A DNA stretch of 64,000 nucleotides from Aquimarina sp. TRL1 (lineage in GTDB: Bacteria > Bacteroidota > Bacteroidia > Flavobacteriales > Flavobacteriaceae): positions 2,842,501-2,906,500 of the forward strand of contig NZ_CP053590.1 of assembly GCF_013365535.1 (NCBI RefSeq), read 5' to 3'. Position numbers and translations under genes: made by a program. The notes beneath the pieces were generated by a model. That model was given only the letters and a program-made list of their open reading frames with translations. It was not told the origin of the DNA and searched no databases. This document shows, piece by piece, positions 15,001 to 21,059 of the stretch. The number at the start of each line of letters is the position of its first letter. Positions within the stretch are counted from its first letter, which is position 1.

Positions 15001-18000
15001 TAACGGCTACAGCCACGGATACAGCTGGTAATACGGCTACGGATACCACTTCCGGGGAATTAACAATCGATACAGTCGCGCCTACAGTTCCAACAGTGGT
15101 TAGTCAGACCACCAATGATACAACCCCGGTGATCACAGGTACAGCGGATTCTTCAGACAGTTTAACAGTAACGGTAGATGGAGTTACCTATAACGAAGGA
15201 GACGGGAACCTGGTAGACAATGGCGACAATACCTGGAGCTTAACGATTCCTGCGGGTAATGAACTAACTACAGATGGTAGTTATGATGTAACGGCTACAG
15301 CCACTGATACAGCTGGTAATACGGCTACGGATACCACTTCCGGGGAATTAACAATCGATACAGTCGCCCCTACAGTTCCAACAGTGGTTAGTCAGACCAC
15401 CAATGATACAACCCCGGTGATCACAGGTACAGCGGATTCTTCAGATAGTTTAACAGTAACGGTAGATGGGGTTACCTATAGCGAAGGCGACGGGAACCTG
15501 GTAGACAATGGCGACAATACCTGGAGCTTAACGATTCCAGCGGGTAATGAGATCAGCCCTGACGGGACCTATGATGTAACGGCTACAGCCACGGATACAG
15601 CTGGTAATACGGCTACGGATACCACTTCCGGGGAACTGATCATCGATACAGTCGCGCCTACAGTTCCAACAGTAGTTAGTCAGACCACCAATGATACAAC
15701 TCCGGTGATCACAGGTACAGCAGATTCTTCAGATAGCTTAACAGTAACGGTAGATGGAGTTACCTATAGCGAAGGAGACGGGAACCTGGTAGACAATGGT
15801 GACAATACCTGGAGCTTAACGATTCCTGCGGGTAATGAGATCAGTCCTGACGGGACCTATGATGTAACGGCTACAGCCACGGATACAGCTGGTAATACGG
15901 CTACGGATACCACTTCCGGGGAATTAACAATTGATACAGTAGCCCCTACAGTTCCAACAGTAGTTAGTCAGACCACCAATGATACCACCCCGGTGATCAC
16001 AGGTACAGCGGATTCTTCAGATAGTTTAACAGTAACGGTAGATGGAGTTACCTATAGCGAAGGAGACGGAAACCTGGTAGACAATGGCGACAATACCTGG
16101 AGCTTAACAATTCCTGCGGGCAATGAGATCAGTCCTGACGGGACCTATGATGTAACCGCTACAGCCACTGATACAGCTGGTAATACAGCTACGGATACCA
16201 CTTCCGGGGAATTAACAATTGATACAGTAGCGCCTACAGTTCCAACAGTGGTTAGTCAGACCACCAATGATACAACCCCGGTGATCACAGGTACAGCGGA
16301 TTCTTCAGACAGTTTAACAGTAACAGTAGATGGAGTTACCTATAGCGAAGGAGACGGGAACCTGGTAGACAATGGCGACAATACCTGGAGTTTAACGATT
16401 CCTGCGGGTAATGAGATCAGCCCTGACGGCACCTATGATGTAACCGCTACAGCCACTGATACAGCTGGTAATACGGCTACGGATACCACTTCCGGAGAAT
16501 TAACAATCGATACAGTAGCGCCTACAGTTCCAACAGTGGTTAGTCAGACCACCAATGATACCACCCCGGTGATCACAGGTACAGCGGATTCTTCAGACAG
16601 TTTAACAGTAACGGTAGATGGAGTTACCTATAGCGAAGGAGACGGAAACCTGGTAGACAATGGCGACAATACCTGGAGCTTAACGATTCCAGCGGGTAAT
16701 GAGATCAGCCCTGACGGGACCTATGATGTAACTGCTACAGCTACGGATACAGCTGGTAATACGGCTACGGATACCACTTCCGGAGAACTGACCATCGATA
16801 CAGTAGCCCCTACAGTTCCAACAGTAGTTAGTCAGACCACCAATGATACCACCCCGGTGATCACAGGTACAGCGGATTCTTCAGACAGTTTAACAGTAAC
16901 GGTAGATGGTGTTACCTATAGCGAAGGAGACGGAAACCTGGTAGACAATGGCGATAATACCTGGAGTTTAACGATTCCTGCGGGTAATGAGATCAGTCCT
17001 GACGGGACCTATGATGTAACTGCTACAGCTACGGATACAGCTGGTAATACAGCTACGGATACCACTTCCGGGGAATTAACAATCGATACAGTAGCCCCTA
17101 CAGTTCCAACAGTGGTTAGTCAGACCACCAATGATACCACCCCGGTGATCACAGGTACAGCGGATTCTTCAGACAGCTTAACAGTAACGGTAGATGGAGT
17201 TACCTATAGCGAAGGAGACGGGAACCTGGTAGATAATGGCGACAATACCTGGAGCTTAACGATTCCAGCGGGTAATGAACTAACTACAGATGGTAGTTAT
17301 GATGTAACGGCTACAGCTACTGATACAGCTGGTAATACGGCTACGGATACCACTTCCGGGGAATTAACAATTGATACAGTAGCGCCTACAGTTCCAACAG
17401 TGGTTAGTCAGACCACCAATGATACAACCCCGGTGATCACAGGTACAGCGGATTCTTCAGACAGCTTAACAGTAACAGTAGATGGAGTTACCTATAGCGA
17501 AGGCGACGGAAACCTGGTAGACAATGGCGACAATACCTGGAGTTTAACGATTCCAGCGGGTAATGAACTAACTACAGATGGTACCTATGATGTAACGGCT
17601 ACAGCCACCGATACAGCTGGTAATACGGCTACGGATACCACTTCCGGGGAATTAACAATCGATACAGTAGCGCCTACAGTTCCAACAGTGGTTAGTCAGA
17701 CCACCAATGATACCACCCCGGTGATCACAGGTACAGCAGATTCTTCAGATAGCTTAACAGTAACGGTAGATGGAGTTACCTATAGCGAAGGAGACGGGAA
17801 TCTGGTAGACAATGGCGACAATACCTGGAGCTTAACGATTCCTGCGGGTAATGAACTAACTACAGATGGTAGTTATGATGTAACGGCTACAGCCACTGAT
17901 ACAGCTGGTAATACGGCTACGGATACCACTTCCGGGGAATTAACAATCGATACAGTCGCCCCTACAGTTCCAACAGTGGTTAGTCAGACCACCAATGATA

Positions 18001-20543
18001 CAACCCCGTTGATCACAGGTACAGCGGATTCTTCAGATAGTTTAACAGTAATGATAGATGGAGTTACCTATAGCGAAGGAGACGGGAACCTGGTAGACAA
18101 TGGCGACAATACCTGGAGCTTAACAATTCCGGCGGGTAATGAACTAACTACAGATGGTAGTTATGATGTAACCGCTACAGCCACTGATACAGCTGGTAAT
18201 ACGGCTACGGATACCACTTCCGGGGAATTAACAATTGATACAGTCGCGCCTACAGTTCCAACAGTGGTTAGTCAGACCACCAATGATACAACCCCGTTGA
18301 TCACAGGTACAGCAGATTCTTCAGACAGCTTAACAGTAACGGTAGATGGTGTTACCTATAGCGAAGGAGACGGGAACCTGGTAGACAATGGCGACAATAC
18401 CTGGAGTTTAACAATTCCGGCAGGTAATGAACTAACTACAGATGGTACCTATGATGTAACCGCTACAGCCACTGATACAGCTGGTAATACGGCTACGGAT
18501 ACCACTTCCGGGGAATTGACAATTGATACAGTAGCGCCTACAGTTCCAACAGTGGTTAGTCAGACCACCAATGATACAACCCCGGTGATCACAGGTACAG
18601 CGGATTCTTCAGACAGCTTAACAGTAACAGTAGATGGTGTTACCTATAGCGAAGGAGACGGGAACCTGGTAGACAATGGCGACAATACCTGGAGCTTAAC
18701 GATTCCAGCGGGTAATGAACTAACTACAGATGGCAGCTATGATGTAACCGCTACAGCTACTGATACAGCCGGTAATACAGCCACGGATACCACTTCTGGG
18801 GAATTAACAATCGATACAACCCCTCCTGTGGTGACTTTATCAATAGATGATATTACGACAGATAATATTGTTACAGGGGAAGAAGCAGAAGGAGTTATAG
18901 CTATTACGGGAGTTGTAACAGGAGAATTTACAACGGGAGATATTGTTACTTTAGTTATTGACGGTTCTGTTTATACAGGTACAGTAGATAGCACAGGGGC
19001 TTTCTCTGTAGAAGTTCCCGGAACGGTTTTATTAACAGATCCTGATGTGACAATAGAAGGAAGTGTTTCTGTTACTGATGCGGTAGGGAATACTACAGAA
19101 GTGAGTTCGGAGAAAGAGTATATGATTGATCCGGATGATGATGGATTAACAAATGAAGAGGAAGAAGAGATTGGTACAGATCCCACAAATCCAGATACAG
19201 ACGGAGACGGAGTGATAGACGGTCAGGAGGTTATTGATGGAACAGATCCAATAGATGAATGTGATTTATTAATAACCAGTCAAGATATTACACTAAGTGT
19301 AGCATGGAATATGTTAGATTGTGATGGAGACGGGGTTACCAATGGTCAGGAAATTATAGATGGTACTGATTTTATTGATGGATGTGATATACTAGTGGCT
19401 AGTCAAGATACGGCACCAAGTGCAGCATGGGAAGCTTTAGACTGTGATGGAGATGGAGTTACTAATGGACAAGAGATTATTGATGGAACAGATCCAATAG
19501 GTGAGTGTAGTATGCTTGCTATAAATCAAGATACAACTCCTAATGAAGCATGGAACGTACTGGATTGTGATGGAGACGGAGTAAGCAATGAAGAAGAAAT
19601 AACAGATGGTACTGACCCTATAGATTCAGATACTGATGGAGATGGAGTGACAGATGGAGATGAAAAAACAGATGGAACTAGTGGTTTGGACAATTGTGAT
19701 TACAATGCTTCTAGTATAAGTTTATCTCCAGATACTAATTGGGAACAGCTGGATTGTGATGGAGATGGAGATAGTAATGGAGATGAAGTTATTAATGGAA
19801 CAGATCCTCAGGATGCTTGTAGTGTCTTAAATCAGGTAATTCCTAATATATCTTCTGCTACATATCATGTTTGGGCGATGTCTGATTGTGATGGAGATGG
19901 TGTAGTAAATGGAGTTGAAGTAGATCCTGATAGGGATGGAGAAGCAGGACCAAATGATACAGATCCTTTTGATGGTTGTAGTTATAATCAGGAAGATCAG
20001 GATATAAATATTGTTAGTGATTCTTGGATGGCGATGGATTGTGATGATGATGGAGTAAACAATGATGATGAAATTACAAACGGAACGGATTTGCTTAGAA
20101 AAGATACTGATGGGGATGGAGTTACTGATGGAGATGAAGTAAAAGATCAGACAGATGGTCTTAGTGCCTGTGATTATAATGAATCAAGCATTACATTGGT
20201 CCAGACTGTAGATGTTGACTCTTTAGATTGTGGAGGAGAAGTAATTGTTCACACAGGAGTTAGTCCTAATGGAGATGGAATGAACGACGGATTGAGAATT
20301 GAGGGGCTGGAACAATACCCGGAGAATACTCTATATATTTATAATAGGTGGGGAGTAATGGTTTTTGAAGCTAGCGGATATGAACAATCAGGTACAGCTT
20401 ATTTTACGGGAGCTTCTAAAGGTAGAGCAACAGTAAAAGAAGAAGATTTGTTACCAGCAGGTACTTATTATTATATGTTAGAGTATAAGAATAAAGAGGG
20501 AGAGGTTATCACCAAAACAGGGTATATTTATCTCAATAGATAA
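1..20543 (+). CDS. Giant multidomain T9SS type B cargo / surface adhesin, 5'-partial
   Basis: The frame is open from the left edge (codons in phase with position 3), so the true start lies upstream and the ATG at 258 is internal. The visible part is 6,846 residues. Order: (a) 1-8765, a scaffold of calcium-binding TSP3-like motifs (DTDGDG, DIDDDNDG, DSDGDGCSD) alternating with ten Cys-bracketed cassettes; (b) 8766-18842, 35 tandem Ig-like repeats of 96 residues; (c) about 18820-19120, one diverged Ig-like domain; (d) about 19120-20230, TSP3/EF-hand-like repeats (DGDGVTNGQE, DGTDP); (e) the last ~100 residues, a gliding-motility / T9SS type B sorting domain (SPNGDGMNDG, YNRWG, GTYYYMLEYKN, KTGYIYLNR). 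The family is known to be exported by the T9SS; an adhesive or matrix role is inferred. It ends at a strong hairpin. Confidence is high for architecture, moderate for role. Confidence 0.95.
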   Translation, partial: YTSTYTDYADDNTLNVCADTDGDGVGDLIDIDDDNDGILDYVERQCSSTPNYDSAWDINVYQGGSGPSCGDNLGLAAATLIASGTMNEFPGQLKVDWYNGGASTLLSTLNSNGGSVTGSNPTGSYWIIEHIHTFSASEEGYYDILPSSGTHDSKMAIKEDNNGVETVLFCEPNWTVASPGINNIYFEEGDKLKLYVNEYAGANQGLTIDIGVASGNSQVFCSDVDTDGDTIPNHLDLDSDGDGCSDGVESGNTLVANNDIVNYNTGTDTNGNGLLDQFEDGTTGNINYSSTYELYAISEVLNSCADTDGDGVNDLVDIDDDNDGILDESEATDCFYSEEEIGTIVKITSELTSPDDDQLDGDIQLLHDEATTYTFNFDAGQNIIGSGLFIIEYPSLVELSDVTLINNTTWGAGVTAKLQGSIDGVTWVDASVAVDMATTSDKVFTSTNSNEYKFYRIVGVNGGTTVTSTTIGEITSNVASGYVAGLHPKNSCSIDTDTDTILNHLDLDSDGDGCSDSVEAGNTTVANNDIVNYNTGTDANGNGLLDQFEDGTTGNINYASTYYYALSAVTNACADTDGDGVNDLVDIDDDNDGALDVTELACGVGAAAATNTVLTAGSQQIEGTFTNGPGVADYDIQFSNLSAALVAANIVPVAGGLHYIVDDTNLGDYETTITITPQTGGLLESIEWGPDLLGNTDAENDNDEQTITLTWTPAVSAVVVDPDNQLDIADGTVITSGQAIFQGAEYENSSPPTWKIIFNTNLLPSAFELNASHVALAGVADLRDEGFSIISNVCNSVNTDGDTLINSLDLDSDGDSCSDSVESGNTLVGDNDIVNYNTGTDANGNGLLDQFEDGTTGTIDYNSTYSYAIDNVFNVCADTDGDGVGDLIDIDDDNDGVLDIDEGSNCNTVVDLGVDGTFEDLVGVASSDAYNSNVTAGGWNNGTGSADSWLSPMPNTGSGTWGGIADGTPSSPDGGVFVGGWTNNGGTGESFYTNISGLTIGQEYTVVFYQAHAGIEGTTALNDNARYDILFGSETKASNEQPYLGEGNQIWEEQRLLFTATGETQRLEFFAHSGSDNHVGGSAAYNYPVVDGVRILEGDQVVPIVGGCISIDTDGDTIPDHLDLDSDGDGCSDSVEAGNTSIANNDIVNYNTGTDANTNGLLDQFEDGTTGNINYTSTYTQYALSDFLNFCADTDGDGVNDLTDIDDDNDGALDAVESPSCYYAENEVAFNNATTTLTNYSTNAAYQFSELYDGVTNDIAAYGALNTDITGETVYELELEFPVELSEIDVIFNYSIFRTTATFKWQGYNGSTWVDVTGVLSETETTNNTYTYTLNATGQKYSKYRLLGVSGATYYNRIYEIVPKVDSSYQASLHPKGDCSIDTDSDTVFNHLDLDSDGDGCSDSVEAGNTTVANNDIVNYNTGTDANGNGLLDQFEDGTTGNINYASTYYYALSAVTNACADTDGDGVNDLVDIDDDNDGALDVTELACGVGAAAVTNTVLTAGSQQIEGTFTNGPGVADYDVQFSNLSAALVAANIVPVAGGLHYIVDDTNLGDYETTITITPQTGGLLESIEWGPDLLGNTDAENDNDEQTITLTWTPAVSAVVVDPDNQLDIADGTVITSGQAIFQGAEYENSSPPTWKIIFNTNLLPSAFELNASHVALAGVADLRDEGFSIISNVCNSVNTDGDTLINSLDLDSDGDSCSDSVESGNTLVGDNDIVNYNTGIDANGNGLLDQFEDGTTGTINYSSTYYFATINTANSCTDTDGDGIGDLIDIDDDNDGVLDIDECDVIPVVTNGDFGTNDATGWNVSPSLGNASGGRYIINNDTNWEVSLTQSITVSPGDEITVSIDVGSLSTSTAYETQDGFDVYVGNQLLGTAPGNIGGTMTPYSFSGIITESGIVDLKIVMRHVHTGNNDLYLDNIQVTSYSSPTCTTDTDGDTIPDRLDLDSDGDGCSDSVEAGNTSIANNDIVNYNTGTDANGNGLLDQFEDGTTGNINYTSTYNQYALSDFLSVCADTDGDGVNDLSDLDDDNDGVLDAVESPSCYYTASEVAITDVTTTLTNYSTNAAYQFSELYDGVLNDIASYGALNTDITGETVYELEMAFPVELSEIDVVFNYSIFRTTATFKWQGYNGSTWVDVTGVLSETETTNNTYTYTLNATGQKYSKYRLLGVSGATYYNRIYEIVPKVPTTFKPSLHPKENCSVDNDSDTVFNHLDLDSDGDGCSDSVEAGNTVIANNDIVNYNTGTDANGNGLLDQFEDGTTGTINYTSTYNEYALDDTQNACTDTDGDGVADIVDVDDDNDGIYDTDEMDCNVVEITNPGDMTWHGTAAGNISSPVNTTLQVGGAAWSTAYSDQTFTLPIVMEGTVTAAVNGMIGIFPVSGTEITGATWNDGGYKFQFNASNGMYVRHGASVSGWHTPSIVGTTFRLEIDAAGNMNYIHNGSTVYTGTVPLEDYKITLTRGSFTIENFTMSAKSDTCAGIDTDSDTIYDHLELDSDDDGCSDANEAYGLYNADGGDGGQYGTGDPLTVAEGEVNADGSVIAAAYDTGVVAAVTDNTDSSVCPTDTDRDGVPDIVDLDDDNDGILDINELGTCEPSSILSLEGYFATVYDAAVFDAWTEVSSSTSFPTASYTEIGRFTYSEFAGTNQAFNINFSGWGSAVSNSNVDIDDYTGTILADGEDDFAILFKKEIRTEEVGTYQIDLTNGDDHILIYKNGTKIGQQQNVYSGAPHINFVSVSLNEGDILEILLVEEFVFNTAIDVNITKTSGACMLDTDGDLIPNHLDLDSENDGIPDNIEAQSTTGYIAPSGNDTDNDGLDDAYEGSGNEGLTPVNTDGTDEVDYLDLDSDNDGATDTTEAGLTLSGAVGVNGLDNSYDNGDSYADVNGSFDNTQTDNFPDADGDVNSGGDVDYRDIVTPTVVSQTTNDTTPVITGTHDSSTTLTVTVDGVTYSEGDGNLVDNGDNTWSLTIPAGNEISPDGTYDVTATSISGSISVSDTTSGELTIDTVAPTVPTVVSQTTNDTTPVITGTADSSDSLTVTVDGVTYSEGDGNLVDNGDNTWSLTIPAGNEISPDGTYDVTATATDTAGNTATDTTSGELIIDTVAPTVPTVVSQTTNDTTPVITGTADSSDSLTVTVDGVTYSEGDGNLVDNGDNTWSLTIPAGNEISPDGTYDVTATATDTAGNTATDTTSGELIIDTVAPTVPTVVSQTTNDTTPVITGTADSSDSLTVTVDGVTYSEGDGNLVDNGDNTWSLTIPAGNEISPDGTYDVTATATDTAGNTATDTTSGELTIDTVAPTVPTVVSQTTNDTTPVITGTADSSDSLTVTVDGVTYSEGDGNLVDNGDNTWSLTIPAGNEISPDGTYDVTATATDTAGNTATDTTSGELTIDTVAPTVPTVVSQTTNDTTPVITGTADSSDSLTVTVDGVTYSEGDGNLVDNGDNTWSLTIPAGNEISPDGTYDVTATATDTAGNTATDTTSGELIIDTVAPTVPTVVSQTTNDTTPVITGTADSSDSLTVTVDGVTYSEGDGNLVDNGDNTWSLTIPAGNEISPDGTYDVTATATDTAGNTATDTTSGELTIDTVAPTVPTVVSQTTNDTTPVITGTADSSDSLTVTVDGVTYSEGDGNLVDNGDNTWSLTIPAGNEISPDGTYDVTATATDTAGNTATDTTSGELTIDTVAPTVPTVVSQTTNDTTPVITGTADSSDSLTVTVDGVTYSEGDGNLVDNGDNTWSLTIPAGNEISPDGTYDVTATATDTAGNTATDTTSGELTIDTVAPTVPTVVSQTTNDTTPVITGTADSSDSLTVTVDGVTYSEGDGNLVDNGDNTWSLTIPAGNELTTDGTYDVTATATDTAGNTATDTTSGELTIDTVAPTVPTVVSQTTNDTTPVITGTADSSDSLTVTVDGVTYSEGDGNLVDNGDNTWSLTIPAGNELTTDGSYDVTATATDTAGNTATDTTSGELTIDTVAPTVPTVVSQTTNDTTPLITGTADSSDSLTVMIDGVTYSEGDGNLVDNGDNTWSLTIPAGNELTTDGSYDVTATATDTAGNTATDTTSGELTIDTVAPTVPTVVSQTTNDTTPVITGTADSSDSLTVTVDGVTYSEGDGNLVDNGDNTWSLTIPAGNEISPDGTYDVTATATDTAGNTATDTTSGELTIDTVAPTVPTVVSQTTNDTTPVITGTADSSDSLTVTVDGVTYSEGDGNLVDNGDNTWSLTIPAGNEISPDGTYDVTATAMDTAGNTATDTTSGELIIDTVAPTVPTVVSQTTNDTTPVITGTADSSDSLTVTVDGVTYSEGDGNLVDNGDNTWSLTIPAGNEISPDGTYDVTATATDTAGNTATDTTSGELTIDTVAPTVPTVVSQTTNDTTPVITGTADSSDSLTVTVDGVTYSEGDGNLVDNGDNTWSLTIPAGNEISPDGTYDVTATATDTAGNTATDTTSGELIIDTVAPTVPTVVSQTTNDTTPVITGTADSSDSLTVTVDGVTYSEGDGNLVDNGDNTWSLTIPAGNEISPDGTYDVTATATDTAGNTATDTTSGELIIDTVAPTVPTVVSQTTNDTTPVITGTADSSDSLTVTVDGVTYSEGDGNLVDNGDNTWSLTIPAGNEISPDGTYDVTATATDTAGNTATDTTSGELIIDTVAPTVPTVVSQTTNDTTPVITGTADSSDSLTVTVDGVTYSKGDGNLVDNGDNTWSLTIPAGNEISPDGTYDVTATATDTAGNTATDTTSGELIIDTVAPTVPTVVSQTTNDTTPVITGTADSSDSLTVTVDGVTYSEGDGNLVDNGDNTWSLTIPAGNEISPDGTYDVTATATDTAGNTATDTTSGELTIDTVAPTVPTVVSQTTNDTTPVITGTADSSDSLTVTVDGVTYSEGDGNLVDNGDNTWSLTIPAGNEISPDGTYDVTATATDTAGNTATDTTSGELIIDTVAPTVPTVVSQTTNDTTPVITGTADSSDSLTVTVDGVTYSEGDGNLIDNGDNTWSLTIPAGNEISPDGTYDVTATATDTAGNTATDTTSGELTIDTVAPTVPTVVSQTTNDTTPVITGTADSSDSLTVTVDGVTYNEGDGNLVDNGDNTWSLTIPAGNELTTDGSYDVTATATDTAGNTATDTTSGELTIDTVAPTVPTVVSQTTNDTTPVITGTADSSDSLTVTVDGVTYSEGDGNLVDNGDNTWSLTIPAGNEISPDGTYDVTATATDTAGNTATDTTSGELIIDTVAPTVPTVVSQTTNDTTPVITGTADSSDSLTVTVDGVTYSEGDGNLVDNGDNTWSLTIPAGNEISPDGTYDVTATATDTAGNTATDTTSGELTIDTVAPTVPTVVSQTTNDTTPVITGTADSSDSLTVTVDGVTYSEGDGNLVDNGDNTWSLTIPAGNEISPDGTYDVTATATDTAGNTATDTTSGELTIDTVAPTVPTVVSQTTNDTTPVITGTADSSDSLTVTVDGVTYSEGDGNLVDNGDNTWSLTIPAGNEISPDGTYDVTATATDTAGNTATDTTSGELTIDTVAPTVPTVVSQTTNDTTPVITGTADSSDSLTVTVDGVTYSEGDGNLVDNGDNTWSLTIPAGNEISPDGTYDVTATATDTAGNTATDTTSGELTIDTVAPTVPTVVSQTTNDTTPVITGTADSSDSLTVTVDGVTYSEGDGNLVDNGDNTWSLTIPAGNEISPDGTYDVTATATDTAGNTATDTTSGELTIDTVAPTVPTVVSQTTNDTTPVITGTADSSDSLTVTVDGVTYSEGDGNLVDNGDNTWSLTIPAGNELTTDGSYDVTATATDTAGNTATDTTSGELTIDTVAPTVPTVVSQTTNDTTPVITGTADSSDSLTVTVDGVTYSEGDGNLVDNGDNTWSLTIPAGNELTTDGTYDVTATATDTAGNTATDTTSGELTIDTVAPTVPTVVSQTTNDTTPVITGTADSSDSLTVTVDGVTYSEGDGNLVDNGDNTWSLTIPAGNELTTDGSYDVTATATDTAGNTATDTTSGELTIDTVAPTVPTVVSQTTNDTTPLITGTADSSDSLTVMIDGVTYSEGDGNLVDNGDNTWSLTIPAGNELTTDGSYDVTATATDTAGNTATDTTSGELTIDTVAPTVPTVVSQTTNDTTPLITGTADSSDSLTVTVDGVTYSEGDGNLVDNGDNTWSLTIPAGNELTTDGTYDVTATATDTAGNTATDTTSGELTIDTVAPTVPTVVSQTTNDTTPVITGTADSSDSLTVTVDGVTYSEGDGNLVDNGDNTWSLTIPAGNELTTDGSYDVTATATDTAGNTATDTTSGELTIDTTPPVVTLSIDDITTDNIVTGEEAEGVIAITGVVTGEFTTGDIVTLVIDGSVYTGTVDSTGAFSVEVPGTVLLTDPDVTIEGSVSVTDAVGNTTEVSSEKEYMIDPDDDGLTNEEEEEIGTDPTNPDTDGDGVIDGQEVIDGTDPIDECDLLITSQDITLSVAWNMLDCDGDGVTNGQEIIDGTDFIDGCDILVASQDTAPSAAWEALDCDGDGVTNGQEIIDGTDPIGECSMLAINQDTTPNEAWNVLDCDGDGVSNEEEITDGTDPIDSDTDGDGVTDGDEKTDGTSGLDNCDYNASSISLSPDTNWEQLDCDGDGDSNGDEVINGTDPQDACSVLNQVIPNISSATYHVWAMSDCDGDGVVNGVEVDPDRDGEAGPNDTDPFDGCSYNQEDQDINIVSDSWMAMDCDDDGVNNDDEITNGTDLLRKDTDGDGVTDGDEVKDQTDGLSACDYNESSITLVQTVDVDSLDCGGEVIVHTGVSPNGDGMNDGLRIEGLEQYPENTLYIYNRWGVMVFEASGYEQSGTAYFTGASKGRATVKEEDLLPAGTYYYMLEYKNKEGEVITKTGYIYLNR
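1509..2577 (+). repeat. Long direct repeat, copy 1 (partner 4170-5238)
   Basis: About 1.07 kb covering one scaffold block, cassette C and the next scaffold start recurs at 4170-5238, offset 2,661 bp (887 codons, in frame). By eye I find only about ten base differences, which implies a recent duplication or gene conversion inside the adhesin gene. Confidence 0.85.
4170..5238 (+). repeat. Long direct repeat, copy 2 (partner 1509-2577)
   Basis: Second copy of the cassette C segment. Differences from copy 1 include an Ala-to-Val change near 4489 and an Ile-to-Val change near 4569; most of the others are silent. Confidence 0.85.
11250..12241 (+). repeat. 992-bp perfect segmental duplication inside the Ig array, copy 1
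   Basis: Reading base by base, 11250-12241 is identical to 17298-18289. The offset is 6,048 bp, exactly 21 repeat units. Flanking units differ at many silent sites, so this is a recent block copy rather than general similarity. Confidence 0.9.
17298..18289 (+). repeat. 992-bp perfect segmental duplication inside the Ig array, copy 2
   Basis: Identical to 11250-12241, including the rare TTPLITG and VMIDG variants. Identity stops at 18290, where an A replaces the C of copy 1. Confidence 0.9.
20240..20540 (+). other. T9SS type B C-terminal sorting domain of the giant adhesin
   Basis: The last ~100 residues carry the hallmarks of the gliding-motility-associated C-terminal family: SPNGDGMNDG near the start, LYIYNRWG in the middle and a C-terminal GYIYLNR strand. 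Such domains direct export through the type IX system and surface attachment or release. Confidence 0.9.
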
Positions 20544-20561
20544 CACTCTGCTGAGATAGAT

Positions 20562-20600
20562 ATGTAAAGCCTGCTTCTATTTGAGAAGCAGGCTTTACAT
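20562..20600. terminator. Bidirectional hairpin between the adhesin and the DUF6438-like gene
   Basis: A perfect 17-bp stem (ATGTAAAGCCTGCTTCT and its complement) with a 5-base ATTTG loop lies between two convergent genes. The U-tract is short on both sides, so termination is inferred mainly from stem strength and position. Confidence 0.75.
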
Positions 20601-20615
20601 ATTTTAGGAGCCCTT

Positions 20616-21059
20616 CTATGGCTGTACTATAGCTTCTAGATACGTAATAATTGTTTGAATACTTTCAGGTACTTGATTTCCATGGAATTTTAAAAGCTGA
20701 TTTTCGTATGAAATAATTACTTTAGGAATATCTCGAATCTCTTTTTTAATAACGGGCTTTATCGTTTTGAATTTAGAAGTTTCAAACAATGATATGATCT
20801 TGTTTAGTTCTTTATCAGAAAGTTGTTTCTGTAATACTCCCATCGTTGGAACATGATTAATCCCGTTATATAAAAGAAGTCCTTTTTTTGATATTTTAAT
20901 ATCATATACAGGACATGTCCCCAAACATGAAGTTTTTGAAAGTTTTATATAAGAGGAGGGCAACTCTTTTTGACTAGAAGCACATGATATTATAGTGATG
21001 AACAATGATACAATTAATACTAATCTCATAGGTGTGTATTTTAGTGTTTTCTTCGACAT
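20616..21059 (-). CDS. DUF6438-like lipoprotein
   Basis: This 147-residue product has a hydrophobic leader ending in a lipobox (FITIISC), so it should be a lipoprotein. The mature part opens with the KTSCLGTCPVYDIKI pattern and a GLLLYNG strand, as in the DUF6438 family of Bacteroidota proteins of unknown function. A start at the internal Met (21026) would give a more normal signal peptide and remove the 19-bp overlap with the upstream metallopeptidase gene; I keep the long form because neither start has a distinguishing ribosome site. It probably shares a transcript with the metallopeptidase. No catalytic residues are evident; the two close cysteines may form a disulfide. Confidence 0.75.
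   Translation of the reverse strand: MSKKTLKYTPMRLVLIVSLFITIISCASSQKELPSSYIKLSKTSCLGTCPVYDIKISKKGLLLYNGINHVPTMGVLQKQLSDKELNKIISLFETSKFKTIKPVIKKEIRDIPKVIISYENQLLKFHGNQVPESIQTIITYLEAIVQP

Larger units (their letters stand above)
8766..18842 (+). repeat. 35 tandem 288-bp Ig-like repeats (first unit 285 bp)
   Basis: Anchoring on the codon GTT of VSQTTNDTTP, units start at 8766, 9051, 9339, 9627 and so on every 288 bp to 18555, giving 35 units in frame. Each 96-residue unit holds VITGTADSSDSLTVTVDG, NLVDNGDNTWSLTIPAGNE, DGTYDVTATATDTAGN and TSGELTIDTVAPT, typical of bacterial Ig-like (Big) domains. Most variation between units is silent. The main amino acid polymorphism is EISPDGT versus ELTTDG(S/T), the latter in units 10-12, 23 and 30-35. 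Rare substitutions include YSKG near 14040, YNEG near 15190, AMD near 12710 and VMIDG near 12000 and 18050. Confidence 0.95.

Noticed and set aside
8766..18842. Regular direct repeats taken as a CRISPR or satellite array
   Set aside because: Units are 288 bp, contiguous, in frame and code for Ig-like domains; there are no spacers and no cas genes nearby.
18971..19186. Minus-strand frame opposite the adhesin
   Set aside because: It is a by-product of the Thr/Val/Ser-rich coding strand, with no domain or start support.
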